DNA of 64,000 nucleotides, taken from Magicicada septendecula (Eukaryota; Arthropoda; Insecta; Hemiptera; Cicadidae). Location: positions 386,228,282 to 386,292,281 of the forward strand of contig CM068372.1 of assembly GCA_034769895.1 (NCBI GenBank), in the 5' to 3' direction. The translations under genes were made by a program, and so were the position numbers. Every line of letters begins with the position of its first letter. The first letter of the stretch is position 1. Of this stretch, positions 46,467 through 57,949 are shown in pieces. Below the pieces are notes generated by a model. It was not told the origin of the DNA. It was given only the letters and a program-made list of their open reading frames with translations, and ran no database searches.

Positions 46467-46477
46467 TAAAAATTATC

Positions 46478-47008
46478 CAGTATCAAGATTTGTTCAATAA
46501 TAAATGTACTACGTTCGAAATAGTGAGCAAATTTTGCAGTTTAGGGAGCTTACTACTGTATTTACAACACGTTAAACAAAAGTATTTATTTACATTTTCA
46601 CATTATGTGAAGTGTTTAGTTGATACACAATTTGATTTCAGTAAAATATTTATTCAAAACTGCGGCTCTGTCTTCGTTATCAAGATTTGTAGAAATTTGA
46701 GATAAATTTAATCTGTACGTGGGAAACAGCTTGGAAGGCGACAAATAATGCGAGGCTCTAGCTTAAAGGTACGGCCTAAAACAGAGGCTTTTGCTAGATA
46801 AGCGAGAAAACTTTACTGACTAAGATGAATGAATGGTGGTCACATGTCAGATATAATACTGGTGTTGTTCTGTCAAGCTGACACGATATGACGCTGCCGA
46901 CAAGCTCTTCATTTAATACGAGATTTCTCCTACAGTATATAATACTACGTTAAGAAGTATGCAAGTCTCTCTTCATTCTTCTTCTCTTCCTTTCTCTTCA
47001 CCCGTGTC

Positions 47009-47011
<3 letters not shown>
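46478..47011. other. Unannotated stretch
   Basis: No supported feature. Confidence 0.5.

Positions 47012-47099
<88 letters not shown>
47012..47099. repeat. (CT)n microsatellite, about 88 bp
   Basis: Uninterrupted CT dinucleotides. Confidence 0.95.
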
Positions 47100-47102
<3 letters not shown>

Positions 47103-47479
47103 ACACTACGCCTCACTCGTCGTTCATTAGTCGCCTGACTGGTTGAATACATGCTGTCGCTTCTCCTGTCGTGAACTAATCTCTCTCTCTCCCTGAATAC
47201 CTACAATATTCTTCTTCTTTACTTAACGCAGTAAAGAACCTCTTTCCTCTTGGCTACAATATTTTTCAACCGCACGGCATCCACTTTTCTAGGTGCTACG
47301 CATTTCTCTTCATCTGACTACAGCTCCTTCCGTTTCTGATGTCATCAAGTATTTCTTCCTTTCTTTTCCACATCCTCTCTTTCCTTCCACCGTTCTCTCT
47401 GAGATCCTTAACTGCAGGTAAATTCTACGCAATATATCTACACAAAGATTACTGACAGCAAGGAGGAATCCGAGTGAAA

Positions 47480-47700
47480 TATGAGATTTGCTAAATGTTT
47501 AATTTTAAGAGTGGGGTTATGTGGCAGTGAAACATGAATCATTTAAAAGAAAGAAGAACGATACGTAGGGAGCTTCAAAATGAGGTTGTGGCGAATAATG
47601 ATTAAAATGAAATGGCTGTGATGAATAATGCAGTATTAACTAGAATAGAAGAGGAAAACAACCTGCTCAGGGAAATATGAAAGAGAAAACTTCTTTAAAT
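47480..47700 (+). pseudogene. LINE C-terminal remnant
   Basis: With frame changes the plus strand reads CGSETWI, KKKEERY, SFKMRLWRIMIKMKW, NNAVLTRIEEENNLLREI and KRKLL. This matches the usual LINE block FETWxxKKxxxxxxxxFExWxWRRMxKIxWxD...NEEVLxRVxEExxLLxxIxxRK. Strongly decayed. Confidence 0.55.
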
Positions 47701-47910
47701 CATGACTATGATGGGATTGTAGGCATTTGAATTTGAATTTAACTGACGGATTCGGGCATCGCAGAAAAAATAACAATATATCGTTTCGGGTCCCCAAACA
47801 ATTGGAAGCCATTATATTGTAGTCTCTAAGTCATGTGTATAAGTATTTAATTGTAATATTTGTAAAAACTTGGTTACTCACCTTCTTGTGACTTCTTTAA
47901 AACTTTCAAA

Positions 47911-47948
47911 AACTACGCGTTTCAAGGATAAATCCTCATTATCAGGTT
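47911..47948 (-). ncRNA. Degenerate hammerhead-like motif (orphan Penelope scrap)
   Basis: Minus strand: AAC, CTGATAA (the core G8 is A), one extra T, stem II GAGGAT/ATCCTT with loop TT, GAA, ACGCGT, A, then GTT closing stem I with 3 bp. The GAAACGCGTA phrase is the same as in the pLTR at 53201. The core substitution predicts loss of activity. No partner arm or TSD was found. Confidence 0.6.
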
Positions 47949-48253
47949 ATATAAAAACACCAGTCCTTCTGGAGAAGTCATCATAAAATCAAAAATTTTT
48001 ACCAAACATTAGAGTTTGTATGTCATCTAAGAACACATTATTGTAGAACTTAACGCCGCGTCGCGACCTGCTTATCTCGGGCAATAACGGTGCTTAGCAG
48101 TCGATCGCGTGTAGTGGTGTGCACCAGGACGCGACGTTAGCTATCAGGAGGTCATCTAGCTATCAGTATTCCAAATAATGGAATTATTCCATTATTCACC
48201 ACAGCTTCCGTCTCCTAGAATTAGCCACCTATTTTGAATATTAGAGAATTGTA

Positions 48254-48392
48254 TATTTTAGATTTTAGATTTTAGATTTTAGATTTTAGATTTTAGATTT
48301 TAGATTTTAGATTTTAGATTTTAGATTTTAGATGTTAGATATTAGATTTTAGATTTTAGATTTTAGATTTTGGATTTTAGATTTTTAGATTT
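48254..48392. repeat. TTTTAGA minisatellite
   Basis: About 19 units of the 7-bp motif TTTTAGA, with variants (ttagatgttagat, tttggat) in the distal third. Confidence 0.95.
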
Positions 48393-48715
48393 TCGAATCT
48401 AAGTGACCTTTTGCTGCTTTTACTGTAACGTGTTAGTTCTTGTATTGTTTAATACCATCACCTATTAAATATTTAATTTTCTTGAATTGATATACTACAC
48501 GCACACACAACACCACGATTTGTAACATAACAACCAGGGTTTTAACTCCCATTGTTTATAATTTTGGACGTACAATAATTAAAGTCGTACAATATTTACA
48601 ACTTTAATTACATATCTGAGATATCAATTTGTTGACCAATAGTCTTACAGCACGCTTCTGTTGTATGAAACGGTAGTACAGTAAAGTCAGTAAACAATAA
48701 GACATTGGTATTCAT
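48393..48715. other. Unannotated stretch
   Basis: No supported feature. Confidence 0.45.
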
Positions 48716-49495
48716 CATCATCATCATCATCTTATACAAGGACAAAAGCAAAATGGTTTGTTCGGGTCTCAAGCAGATAGTCTGGAGTTGATGAGCCCAA
48801 CGCTTCTTCGGCGGCGTCCCACATTCTTTCAGAGGTTCGAAGGTCAGCCTTTCCGTTTTTCGGCTTATCATTCAATAGTTCTTTGGGGGTGTGGCAGTCA
48901 TCTATTCCGTTGAGATGTTCCCAACAGTTTAGCCGATATTGGGCAATCCTATCACGTGCATTCACAGTATTCAGTTTCTGCCGTACATTGATATTCCTTT
49001 GCAATCTTCAATAGTACTCTGCCGCGTGCCAGAGAAATCTCGTTTTGGTTGCTTGAATACAACTGGCCTGGGATTTCGTTAAAGTCCAATTCTCAGAACC
49101 GTAGAGAAGTGTGGGGAGGGCCATCACCTTGTAAAACTTCAGCCGTGTTCTTTACTCGTTGAGTACAGAGTTCTCCTAATAGTCTCACATATATGGATAA
49201 ATTTACGTATATAGCTTATTCACCACATTGTTTGAAATATAAGGTACGTTATAGCTCAGACATTCAAAATTACTGACCGGCTCCAGAACAGTTCCATCTA
49301 CAAGACTTTTTGCTCCTATAGGACCAGCTCCTTGAAAAGCCGTTACCTTAGTCTTCAATGTAGAGACCTGTGTTCCGAAACCCTTGCTGATTCGGCATAA
49401 TGAGTGTACAGGTAACTGAAAGCCCCTTTACGAGTTCGACAGGATAGCTTGGACATCAGCAACAACAACGTGTCCACTGCAATACTCATAAAAGA
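48716..49495 (-). pseudogene. LINE family A copy with (GAT)n tail
   Basis: Minus strand: INVRQKLNTVNARDRIAQYR, LNCWEHLNGIDDCHTPKELL and a 3' UTR ending in (GAT)n (plus tcatcatcatcatcatcatc at 48714-48731). Upstream parts are readable in other frames: KVTAFQGAGPIGAKSL near 49330 and a YLTFQTMW-like piece. Several frameshifts. No firm TSD. Confidence 0.75.
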
Positions 49496-50990
49496 TTCTG
49501 GAATTGTTCATGTGACAATTGTGTACGAAATCGTGTGTGTGTGTGTGCGTGTGAGAATGTGATTGAGCATGCTTGTCGTACTCCATAATTAATCAGGCCC
49601 ATACTAGGTGTTATGCTCGGTCTTCCTGTATCAATTAAGACTTGTTTTCTATATAAAGACTTCGTATGGCTCTAATGAGGTGTGTGGAATCCCATTCTTT
49701 GCCACTACTACATCGGTACTATTTAGTACCTAATTACTCGTTTTCTTCAATATCGTAAATTGTACACACACACACACTCGTCAGAAAATATACGTAAGAA
49801 ACGAACATTCGTAGCAGTTTATGCACAGCATCCTATGCCCAGTGGGGCACGACTTCTTAGTTTGCTTGCTATTACAAATATAAAAATTTCGAGTGCCTGA
49901 AAAAAAAAAAAGGAGCGGCCGCAAAAACTCCACCGCAGAGAAGGGGCGAATGGCTTACCGGACACAGATGAATGCAGTCACATGTCAACTGTAATACTAA
50001 CGTCCTGGTGTCGAGTAACCTTCATTAAGAACCCTGACGACAAACTCTGTACTTAATACCAGATTTTGCTACCAGTCTGAGATTGTCTGTTGGCCAGTAC
50101 TCACAAACTCACAAACACAGATAAAACAGCCAAAGCCTTATCATTTTCAACAACACAAAACTTTATTAAATAAATTTAAATTGATGGATTTTATTTTCAT
50201 CTAAATTTGGCATGAAAGACTTTTTAATGTTAGCCAAGAAACACCGTGAAGAAGTGAACATACGTCGTTTTTCATGTTTTAATAATTATTTAGTTTCATG
50301 CGTGCTTTCTGTTCGTGTACAAAACAAACACGATGTAGTCAATAATATTGTCCAAATTATTAAATATACCTTGTTTGTATTATAACTATTATACCCAACT
50401 TATAATTTCTTTTAAATTTTAAATTCGAATTTTAGCTAACGCTGCCCTCACAGTTACGAAATTTTTTATTAAATATAACATTAGAATATTGGTTGAAGTT
50501 TGCTTGCGTTAGTGGCAATAGATTTTTAACACTTTTTAAAACATTGCTTCCTTTGTTTTGGCACAGATGTTGAAATTTCCAAAACTAATCATTAACAGTG
50601 ATTTTGATTAAAATTGTTTACTTTATGTTTTTCATGGACTTTTGTTATTTTAACAAAATTTTACCCGTAAGATGCCAAAACAGGAGCGATATATGGGTTA
50701 AAAGCTTGCCCTATTGGGGAAAAATCGGTTTATGCATTTAGAAGTTATCGTTAGACAAGTAGACAAATTCCAAACAGTCGGGTAAATGCCTTGATCGTTG
50801 AATAAAACCAGTAATTATGTATTATGTGACTTCTTTTTGTATTTTGTGTTAGTAGTTCTTCAAACGTCAGTGTGCAAGAACTTTTACGAGCATCAATTAT
50901 TATCCCAAACTAAAATATATTCAGAGAAAGCATTTTTTTTTGGCTGTGTTCGGTTTAAGAAACTACTGTCTTAGGCCTATATTTTAATAG
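49496..50990. other. Unannotated stretch
   Basis: AT-rich with a short GT tract near 49530 and a CA tract near 49765. No supported gene. Confidence 0.5.
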
Positions 50991-50993
50991 GAT

Positions 50994-51356
50994 TTGTTTT
51001 TCTCTGACAGTTTAGCGTTAGGATGCATCTTGGAAACTTTCCGTAGACCATTCTGCGTTGTCGTTGCACACCACGAAAGCCCCGGGTGTGCAGATCCGAA
51101 ATGGTGGCTTACCGTCTATGGTAGGCCTTCCAAATTGGGCGGCGACCCATGGTTGACGAGAGGTGGGTCAGAGTTTGCCAAATCAACACCACGAGAGGCG
51201 GGGAGACCCTGCAAGCAGGTTACGCCGTGTGTGTGCCCCGGTCGGCATCGTCGGCGAATCCGGGAGACCGGATTTGTCGCCGATGTATTGGGTTGGACTA
51301 GAGGTTGGTCTGTCGTTTTAGATGAGACTGCTAGGGCGATGGATCTTTATAATTAG
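50994..51356 (+). other. GC-rich block with a 120-codon open frame, unrecognised
   Basis: 51010-51340 is distinctly GC-rich within AT-rich surroundings. The open frame starts MFFSDSLALGCILETFRRPF and is rich in Arg, Gly and Pro; I recognise no domain. The opposite strand and other frames are also fairly open because of base composition, so coding is not supported. It may be part of a transposable element not otherwise represented here. Confidence 0.3.
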
Positions 51357-51403
51357 TTTTCGTTGCTAAATCCTAGGTGGTATGATAATTCCGGCCCCGG
51401 ATA

Positions 51404-51632
51404 TTATACTTATTTACATACTTACGTACTTACTTACTTACTTATACTTATGTACATAGCCTTCTTACTTCATTACTTATTTATACTTATTTACATACTT
51501 ACTTACTTATTTACTTGTTTACTAACTTACTTATTTACTAACTAACTTACTTACTAACGTAATTATTTATTCACTAAATAACTTACTTAATTACTTTCTT
51601 ACTTATTTACGTACTTACTTACTTACTAACTT
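51404..51632. repeat. (ACTT)n-type degenerate tetranucleotide repeat
   Basis: Units of tact/tatt/taac in tetramer register (acttacttacttac) over about 230 bp, with many single-base variants. Confidence 0.9.
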
Positions 51633-51891
51633 ATTGTATTACAAATTATCTTTAATATTTTTATCGCAATATTCTCCAAATAATTTATTTCACGCTTTAC
51701 ACTGTACGTCATATGACGTCATTACCAACATATATCGTGGGCCATTACCCTGCCAGCTCAAGACATCAGTAATATAGGCATATTCCCGTGGTCATTATGT
51801 GGATTGTGGCGAATGAAATAACCTATATTTATTATCAAAATACCCTTGTACCATATTGGTGTCGGGTTACATCAATGTATGATAAGTACAT

Positions 51892-53139
51892 CAACTACAC
51901 TCTATGTAAAAAAATTTCCCATCTTACTCTATCCATTGACAATGTCTTCGCTTCCCTCCAGCCCAAGCCTCTTTCTCTCAAAATGTTTCCCATCATTCCA
52001 TCCCAAGTCAGTCGCGGTCTTCCTCTCTTCTTTCTCCCCCCTGATTTTGCCTCCCAAACCTGTTTTACCATTCTATCACTATCCATTCTCTGCATGTGTC
52101 CCCACCAGCAAAGTTGTCTCTGTTCAATAAAATCCAGAATCGATATCACTTCCAGATCCTCTCTTATTTGTGTATTCCTAACTCTGTTCTTCTTGTTATT
52201 CCTACTATTCTCCTAAGATATTTCATTTCTGCCGCCTGGATTTTACTTTTTTGGCTTTTGGATAGCACCCACGTCTCACAGCAGTATGTTAAAACCGGTC
52301 TATATACTGTTTTATACACACTCATTTTCGTTTTTCTTGATATCTCCTTCTTATTTATAAATCTATTGTTTAATGCATAGTATACTTTTATTGCCTTTTC
52401 AATTCTTTCATTTAATGCGGCTTCTTGTTTCCCATTACTGTCTATTATAACCCCTAGATATTTGAATTGTTTGACTTGTTCTATCTTCACTCCTCCAATC
52501 TCTATATTTATTTCCCCCCCCCCATTACCATTACCTTTGTTTTGGTCTTATTTATTTTAATCCCTTTTTCCTGTAGAACTTCATTCCATATATTCAAATT
52601 ACCCTGTAACACCCTTTCACTTGTAGCCATTAGCACTACATCATCCGCAGAAGCCCCTTCTGCTACTTCTATACTTCGCAAGTTCCTGTATCCAACATGC
52701 ATTTTCTTAACCTTCAGTGAACACTTCTTAATAATGTCGTCCATATACAAGCTGAATAATGTCGGACTCAGTCCACCTCCTTGTCTTAATCCATAGTTTG
52801 TTGTAAATCCTAACGACCTCATATTTTTACCAATTACATAATTAACATTATTTTTGTATAACCTCTGTACTACCTTAATTATTTTACTCCTTATTCCTCT
52901 ATTTTTTAAACTTTCCCATATTTTTGTTCTAGACACACTATGAAAGCCTTCTCAAGATCAATAAAAGCCAAACATACCAATTTATCTTGTATCGACTTCT
53001 CAGCTATCTGTTGCAGAGTAAAATTGTGATCCTGCACACTTCTCCCTGATCTAAAGCCACTCTGTGATTCCTCTAAACTATTTTCTAAAATTGGGACCAA
53101 TTTATTATTAATTATCTGCTCATAAACCTTAACAATTGT
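51892..53139 (-). pseudogene. LINE reverse transcriptase (family F), truncated by the Penelope element
   Basis: Reading 53139 downwards on the minus strand: IVKVYEQIINNK, SLEESQSGFRSGRSVQDHNF, LAFIDLEKAF (motif A with its aspartate), then GLRQGGGLSPTLFSLYMDDI (motif B, usually RQGxxLSP), then ASADDVVLMATSERVL (motif C; the usual YADD is SADD), INKTKTKVMVMG, FKYLGVIIDSNG, LTYCCETWVLSKSQKSKIQA, AEMKYLRRIVG, then in a last frame ILDFIEQRQLCWWGHMQRMD and GRKKRGRPRLTWDGMM. About 415 residues, with frame changes near 52150, 52500 and 52910. The 5' part is missing and the sequence starts exactly at the Penelope terminal repeat. Confidence 0.85.
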
Positions 53140-53348
53140 CTGAATAAAGTATTTACCTTATTTTGTTTGTCCGTCTGGTGGCTTTATTTCTATCTTCGTT
53201 ACTACTACGCGTTTCGGGACATATGTCCCATCCTCAGGTATTGTCACTCAGCAGAGGTCGTCATTTAATTAAAATATCAAAACATAAAAACTTGTAACAT
53301 AATTTACACATATTCAACACTAAAATGTTTAAGCTTTGGAGCACGCAC
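53140..53348 (-). repeat. Penelope terminal repeat, 3' copy
   Basis: From ctgaataaagtatttacc to ggagcacgcac on the plus strand. Internal sequence coding for the ORF's C-terminus continues directly from its right edge. Confidence 0.93.
53201..53242 (-). ncRNA. Hammerhead ribozyme in the 3' pLTR
   Basis: Minus strand: TAC, CTGAGGA (plus 53231-53237), one extra T, stem II GGGAC/GTCCC with loop ATAT reduced to ATA, GAA, ACGCGT, A as the cleavage-site base, then GTA closing stem I with 3 bp before a mismatch. All conserved core bases are present. Confidence 0.82.
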
Positions 53349-53394
53349 AAAGTCGAGATGCGCATCCCGGACTACAATGGTCGACTGCTGAGCC

Positions 53395-55875
53395 TATGTT
53401 ATTGCTCGCCGCGCACTGTGGACTTTGTCTGTATTCGTATAGCCGTATCGTATAGCGAATTTGAGTGAAACTGTAACTGTTCATTTAGGAGGATTTCTTT
53501 TGTGTTTGTGTCCTTAAATGCCTTATATATTTCAAACTCCTCGACAGCACTCATGTATCTCTCTTTCTTGCATATGTGTAGGGGTTGAAAATTACTTGCA
53601 AAGTCCGTATAACTATGATTATTGTCAACCAGATGACGTGCATAATTTGATGTTATTCTGCTAGGATCTTTTTTGGCAGGTGTTCTTTAAAGCGTTTTTT
53701 AAACGCTCTACCCGTTTGTCTAATGTAGAAACAACAACAGTCGTTGCACACAACTTTATAAACACCTATCCTGTCTTCAACTGCTTTTGGGGGGTTTTGT
53801 CGAAGTATCTTACCAACGTTGTTACTGGTCCGGAACCCCATCCTAATATTTACGTCTCTAAACGCGCTGTATAAAATTTTTGGTAGTGTTTTTACCATAG
53901 TACAATGTTATGTACCTAGTCTCATTTTCACTACCCTCACGTATTTCTTTGTTACTTTCCTTCTTTCGATGTTTTCTAATTAGATTGTGTACAATTGAGC
54001 TACTGTAACCGTTGGCCCTAGCTATATATTTAATTGTGTTAAGTTCTTCGTGAAAGTCTTCCTTTTCCATTGGTATGGACAGTAGTCTATGCACGAAACT
54101 GTTATATGCCGCCATTTTTTGGGAGAAAGGGTGATGCGACTCAGCGTTTATTGTGATATCTGTGGTAGTTGGCTTCCGTTATATCTGGTATCGGAAGTTG
54201 CTATTTAGTCTTGTGACTGTCAAGTCGAGAAAGTTAAGATTGTGGTTTTTCTCCGTTTCAAGGGTGAACTGTATGTTTTTATTAACGCTATTCATGTATT
54301 TTTTCATGTTTTCTATCTGCCGCAATGTACCGTTAAAAATTATAAAAGTGTCTTCAACGTAGCGCGTATACGACACTAACCTGTTGGAGAACTTATTTTT
54401 GTTACTGAGCAGTCATGTGTTCTCATAGTGATTTAGGTATATATCCGCCAGCAGGCTAGATAAGGGTGACCCCATGGCTAGACCTGTTTTTTGGATATAA
54501 TAATTATTATTGAATGTAAAGTAATTCTGGCTTAATATAATTTCTAATAGCCCGATTATTTCGTTAATTTCTTCCTGGTTACATATTCTGGTATTAATAA
54601 GATTTGCTTTAAGGACAGCAAGTGTTTCCTGTACAGGGACATTTGTGTATAAGTCAACAATGTCAAAAGAGGCTATTTTGTAGTTGGGTTGTATTGTAAT
54701 GTTTTTCATTTTATTAACAAATTCAACATTATTTTTTATACCGTGATTATTCTCTATTCTCATACTGCTTTTTTATTTTCGCCGCAAGTTTTTTGCATAC
54801 ACCGTAACTCGGTGCAGTGGTAAAATTTACGAGAGGCCTGATCGGTACACTGGGTTTGTGTATTTTCGGTAGGCCAATAAATCGAGGCGCCTCCGCGCTA
54901 ACGGGTTTCAACGAACGGCGTGTAGAGACGTCAAACGGGTGTGTACACTGGTTGATTTTGCTATTTAAAACTTTGACAAAGTCTGCGGTTGGGTCAATTT
55001 GTACCATTGTGATATTATTGTTTTTTATGAATTCATTAACTTTTAACGTGTACTCGTCTTTGTCTATTATGACAATGGTATTACCTTTATCTGCTTTCGT
55101 AACTAGGGCATTGTTATCATTCAATTTAGTTTTTAATTTCTTCAGAATTTTATTTTTTTTTACGTATTTCCGATTTATTTTAAGGACACTGTTATTATTT
55201 GTTACTTTGTTCTCCAAGAGTTTATTTAATTTATTATTAATTATAGCACGGGTTTCGTTTTGTAGTGCCTGGCTTGGTATTGTTTTTATCGCAGCTTCCG
55301 CATTAATAATTTCGCGAGTTATGTGGTCTTTATTGACATAAGATATATTATAGTTCAACCCTTTGTTAAGAATATGTATTTCGTCAGAGGTAAACTGTAT
55401 AAGTTAGAGACACGTGTGTAGAACTTGTGTTGTGTCCTCTTTTATCTGTTCGTGTTTAAGAATTCGAAGTTTTATTACTTGTTTCTGATAAAGTCGTTTC
55501 AGTATGTCGTGCGCGTATTTGTTGATGGTTTGTAATACGTTATCCTAGTAAAGCTACATGTACGCTATCGAACAGCTGTAAATGAGTCCTATATAACTCT
55601 CTATTTAAAACTGTTTTCTTTTTATACAAATACTTTTGTTCTTCTCTCATCCACATTATTCCTGCATATCCTTTTATTTTCGTACTAAACTCCGATTTTC
55701 TGTTTATCTTTATGGAGGCATATTTTGGTATTATATTATTTTTAATGCATTCTTGATTAAACTTTATGTGCAAATTTGACTTCAGTAACCTTATCTTGAT
55801 ATTTTGGAATTTATACACCGTGTGTGCCTGACTAGCTTCCAATTTTATATTCATGTTTACCGGTGTCCAAGCCAC
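53395..55875 (-). pseudogene. Penelope ORF: RT plus GIY-YIG endonuclease
   Basis: Pieces in order on the minus strand: an N-terminal part (55875-55540, start MAWTPVNMNIKLEASQAHTV, ATG 16 bp inside the pLTR edge); RT fingers (55358-54747) with ALVTKADKGNTIVIIDKDEY and APRFIGLPKIHKPSVPIRPL; palm (54763-54413) with IASFDIVDLYTNVP (motif A) and TGLAMGSPLSSLLADIYL (motif B); motif C as RYVEDTFIIFN (54376 region); HNLNFLDLTV; a linker (54115-53858); and GIY-YIG (53898-53653 and on to about 53395) with GVYKVVCNDCCCFYIRQTGR, ARHLVDNNHSY and YMSAVEEFEIYKAF. Defects: frame changes at about 55360-55540, 54755, 53880 and 53655; TGA near 54405-54410; TAA near 54176; YVDD is YVED; the YIG glycine is arginine. 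Translation therefore cannot give an active protein. Confidence 0.9.
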
Positions 55876-55890
55876 TTATTTATATATTGA

Positions 55891-56099
55891 CTGAATAAAG
55901 TATTTACCTTATTTTGTTTGTCCGTCTGGTGGCTTTATTTCTATCTTCGTTACTACTACGCGTTTCGGGACATATGTCCCATCCTCAGGTATTGTCACTC
56001 AGCAGAGGTCGTCATTTAATTAAAATATCAAAACATAAAAACTTATAACATAATTTACACATATTCAACACTAAAATGTTTAAACTTTGGAGCACGCAC
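55891..56099 (-). repeat. Penelope terminal repeat, 5' copy
   Basis: Same 209 bp as 53140-53348 with two substitutions by eye (cttataac for cttgtaac; tttaaactttgg for tttaagctttgg). It lies directly upstream of the ORF start. Confidence 0.93.
55952..55993 (-). ncRNA. Hammerhead ribozyme in the 5' pLTR
   Basis: Identical to the copy at 53201-53242. In a read-through minus-strand RNA its cleavage would produce a 5' end about 80 nt upstream of the ORF start codon. Confidence 0.82.
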
Positions 56100-56880
56100 C
56101 AAATAACAACACACAAGAACAATTCATAGCGTTGTGTGTGTGTGTGGGGGGGGGGGTGTGAGAGAGAGTGTGTGTAGTGCTAGTTGAAGAGCGACCGTAA
56201 CTTCGTAGCCACAACCAGCGCTCACTCGATGTGATGCAAAAAATATACTCAAAAAAGACGGTTAGTTCTGCGGTGGTTGTTTCCAGCCTGGTGAATACAT
56301 AGAGAAACGTTTCCATTTGAATCCAATATTTTATGCATTAGTGGAACGAAAACATTTAAACGACTATAAAAACACTCTTTACAACAAACGTACGCACGAG
56401 TGCGCGTGTGTGTATATAAAGTTTGCAATCGTATCTGTGAATCTTTTGAGTTGCATTTTTAGTTGCAAAAAACGATAAAGGACCTTTCCTCTTGTGCATA
56501 TCATAACAACAATATTCATTTTACCTCCCGTTTGTTTCATTTTCGGTTGTCATATATTTTGTTGCTCTTTTTAGTTATTCTCATTCACTACATTTTCCCT
56601 CGAGCTTTGTAAAAACCTGGATGAATATTCTTTCATACATACGTATCAGTTTTGTATATACGAGATGTTAGATGTTTTATGTGTCCCGTAAGAAGAGTCG
56701 AAGTAGCATAGAACAGGGTATTTACAGCATAGATGTACAGTAATAATTGTGTGTTTTCATACTTATAGAACGTTGAAATGAAGTACTAAGACCCGGGCTG
56801 AGTTGATGATACTCCACGACGCTGTAGAACAATTGCCTCCAGAACCGAGGCAAACTTTCTGTATCCGTAACAGATTTTGT
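56100..56880. other. Unannotated stretch
   Basis: Contains a (GT)n-G10-(GT)n block at 56131-56177. No supported gene. Confidence 0.5.
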
Positions 56881-57390
56881 TTCACAGGATAAGGTTGTTA
56901 GCCTTATGCTCAACCCCCTACTAGAAGGGCCAGGAACTTTGATTTCGGGCTGTTCTTCCCCTGGAGAGATGCCTTCACCTCGGCTGCCGAGCGCTCTCTG
57001 CCAGGACGCAGTAGGCTAACTAACTCAGCCCATGTGTGCAGCCGTTGACCTACTAGAGGTTACTCCACCTGCCACACTAGATGCACACCCTGCTGCCGGT
57101 GTACACCATCCTGTCAGGTCAGGATGCAGGTTACCCCCGGACTGCCCTGGCAGGGCCCCCTTCTCTTTTCTCCTTGCCGACCCATTTCACCGAAGGAGTT
57201 GTTTACCACAACCTTAGAATTGGTTGCTCTGCGTAACAGGGCCTACCGCCTTGTAGGTGTGAGTCGAGTTGGGGTGGAGAGGCTAGTTCTTTTCTCTTCA
57301 TTGAAAAGCATGTAATCGCATCCACCCCCTTAGGGCTGACGATCCCTTACGGATTAACGGGTCACATTATAGGGGTGGTGATTTTGGGGT
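56881..57390. other. GC-richer block, unrecognised
   Basis: Less AT-rich than its flanks with several pyrimidine-rich runs. One frame contains the phrase DKVVSLMLNPLLEGPGTL, which I cannot assign. No open frame exceeds about 63 codons. Possibly a transposable-element untranslated region. Confidence 0.3.
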
Positions 57391-57949
57391 TCGATATACA
57401 GTACTCCTTTGAGAACATTTATATAATTTTTAAATCATTGCCAATTTAGAGATGTTTTCCACTCTTTGTTAAAATAAAATTACCAGTAAGCGAAATACGA
57501 GAGCTTACCGGACAGTATCGGACCTGCGGGAAGCGGTTGCGCATCTGCAATGTAACTCAACAGCTAATGAGGCGGTACCTTTCAACGCAGCTGTTCAGTT
57601 AGCGAGATTCTGTTGTGCAAACAGGAGTTGCATGTGACTGGGATTTTTCCGCACTGGGCTTTTGGTTCGGAGTCAGAGTCCTGGACTCATTTCTATGATA
57701 TGATATTTTTTAGGAAGTCTGGGTGGCTCTTAAAGGTATCGAGCAAATTTTGTGTAACTTCAGCACGGAATACTTTCTTTTCTTGCGACGGAAGTCGTAG
57801 CACGACTTTTGTTGCAATGCTTTCATTCCAACACGTTCCGTTGAAGACGCCGTTCCATAAGATTTTTAGTTGTAACAGAGTTTATTTAGATTTCAGTAAT
57901 CCCTTAGTTCTGAAAAGGGATTAATTTTTAAGGTTCACCAAATTTGTAA
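57391..57949. other. Unannotated stretch
   Basis: An open frame of about 100 codons (57613-57924) shows no domain and no supporting context. Confidence 0.4.

Larger units (their letters stand above)
53140..56099 (-). mobile_element. Penelope-like retroelement, nearly full length, decayed ORF
   Basis: 2.96 kb bounded by two 209-bp direct repeats (53140-53348 and 55891-56099) that differ at only two positions by eye. Between them one minus-strand ORF, broken into pieces, encodes a Penelope RT followed by a GIY-YIG endonuclease. Each repeat carries a hammerhead in sense orientation to the ORF, as described for Penelope pLTRs. The left end interrupts or abuts the LINE RT at 53139. On the right the repeat ends at cacgcac and unrelated sequence follows. 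No TSD could be assigned. Confidence 0.93.

Noticed and set aside
47012-47099. The (CT)n tract as a regulatory GAGA-factor site
   Set aside because: It is a simple microsatellite with no promoter context.
51788-52796. Plus-strand open frames between 51.8 and 52.8 kb
   Set aside because: Antisense to the LINE RT with motifs on the minus strand.
54817-55341. Plus-strand open frame of 174 codons
   Set aside because: It is the antisense shadow of the Penelope RT fingers, which have clear motifs on the minus strand.
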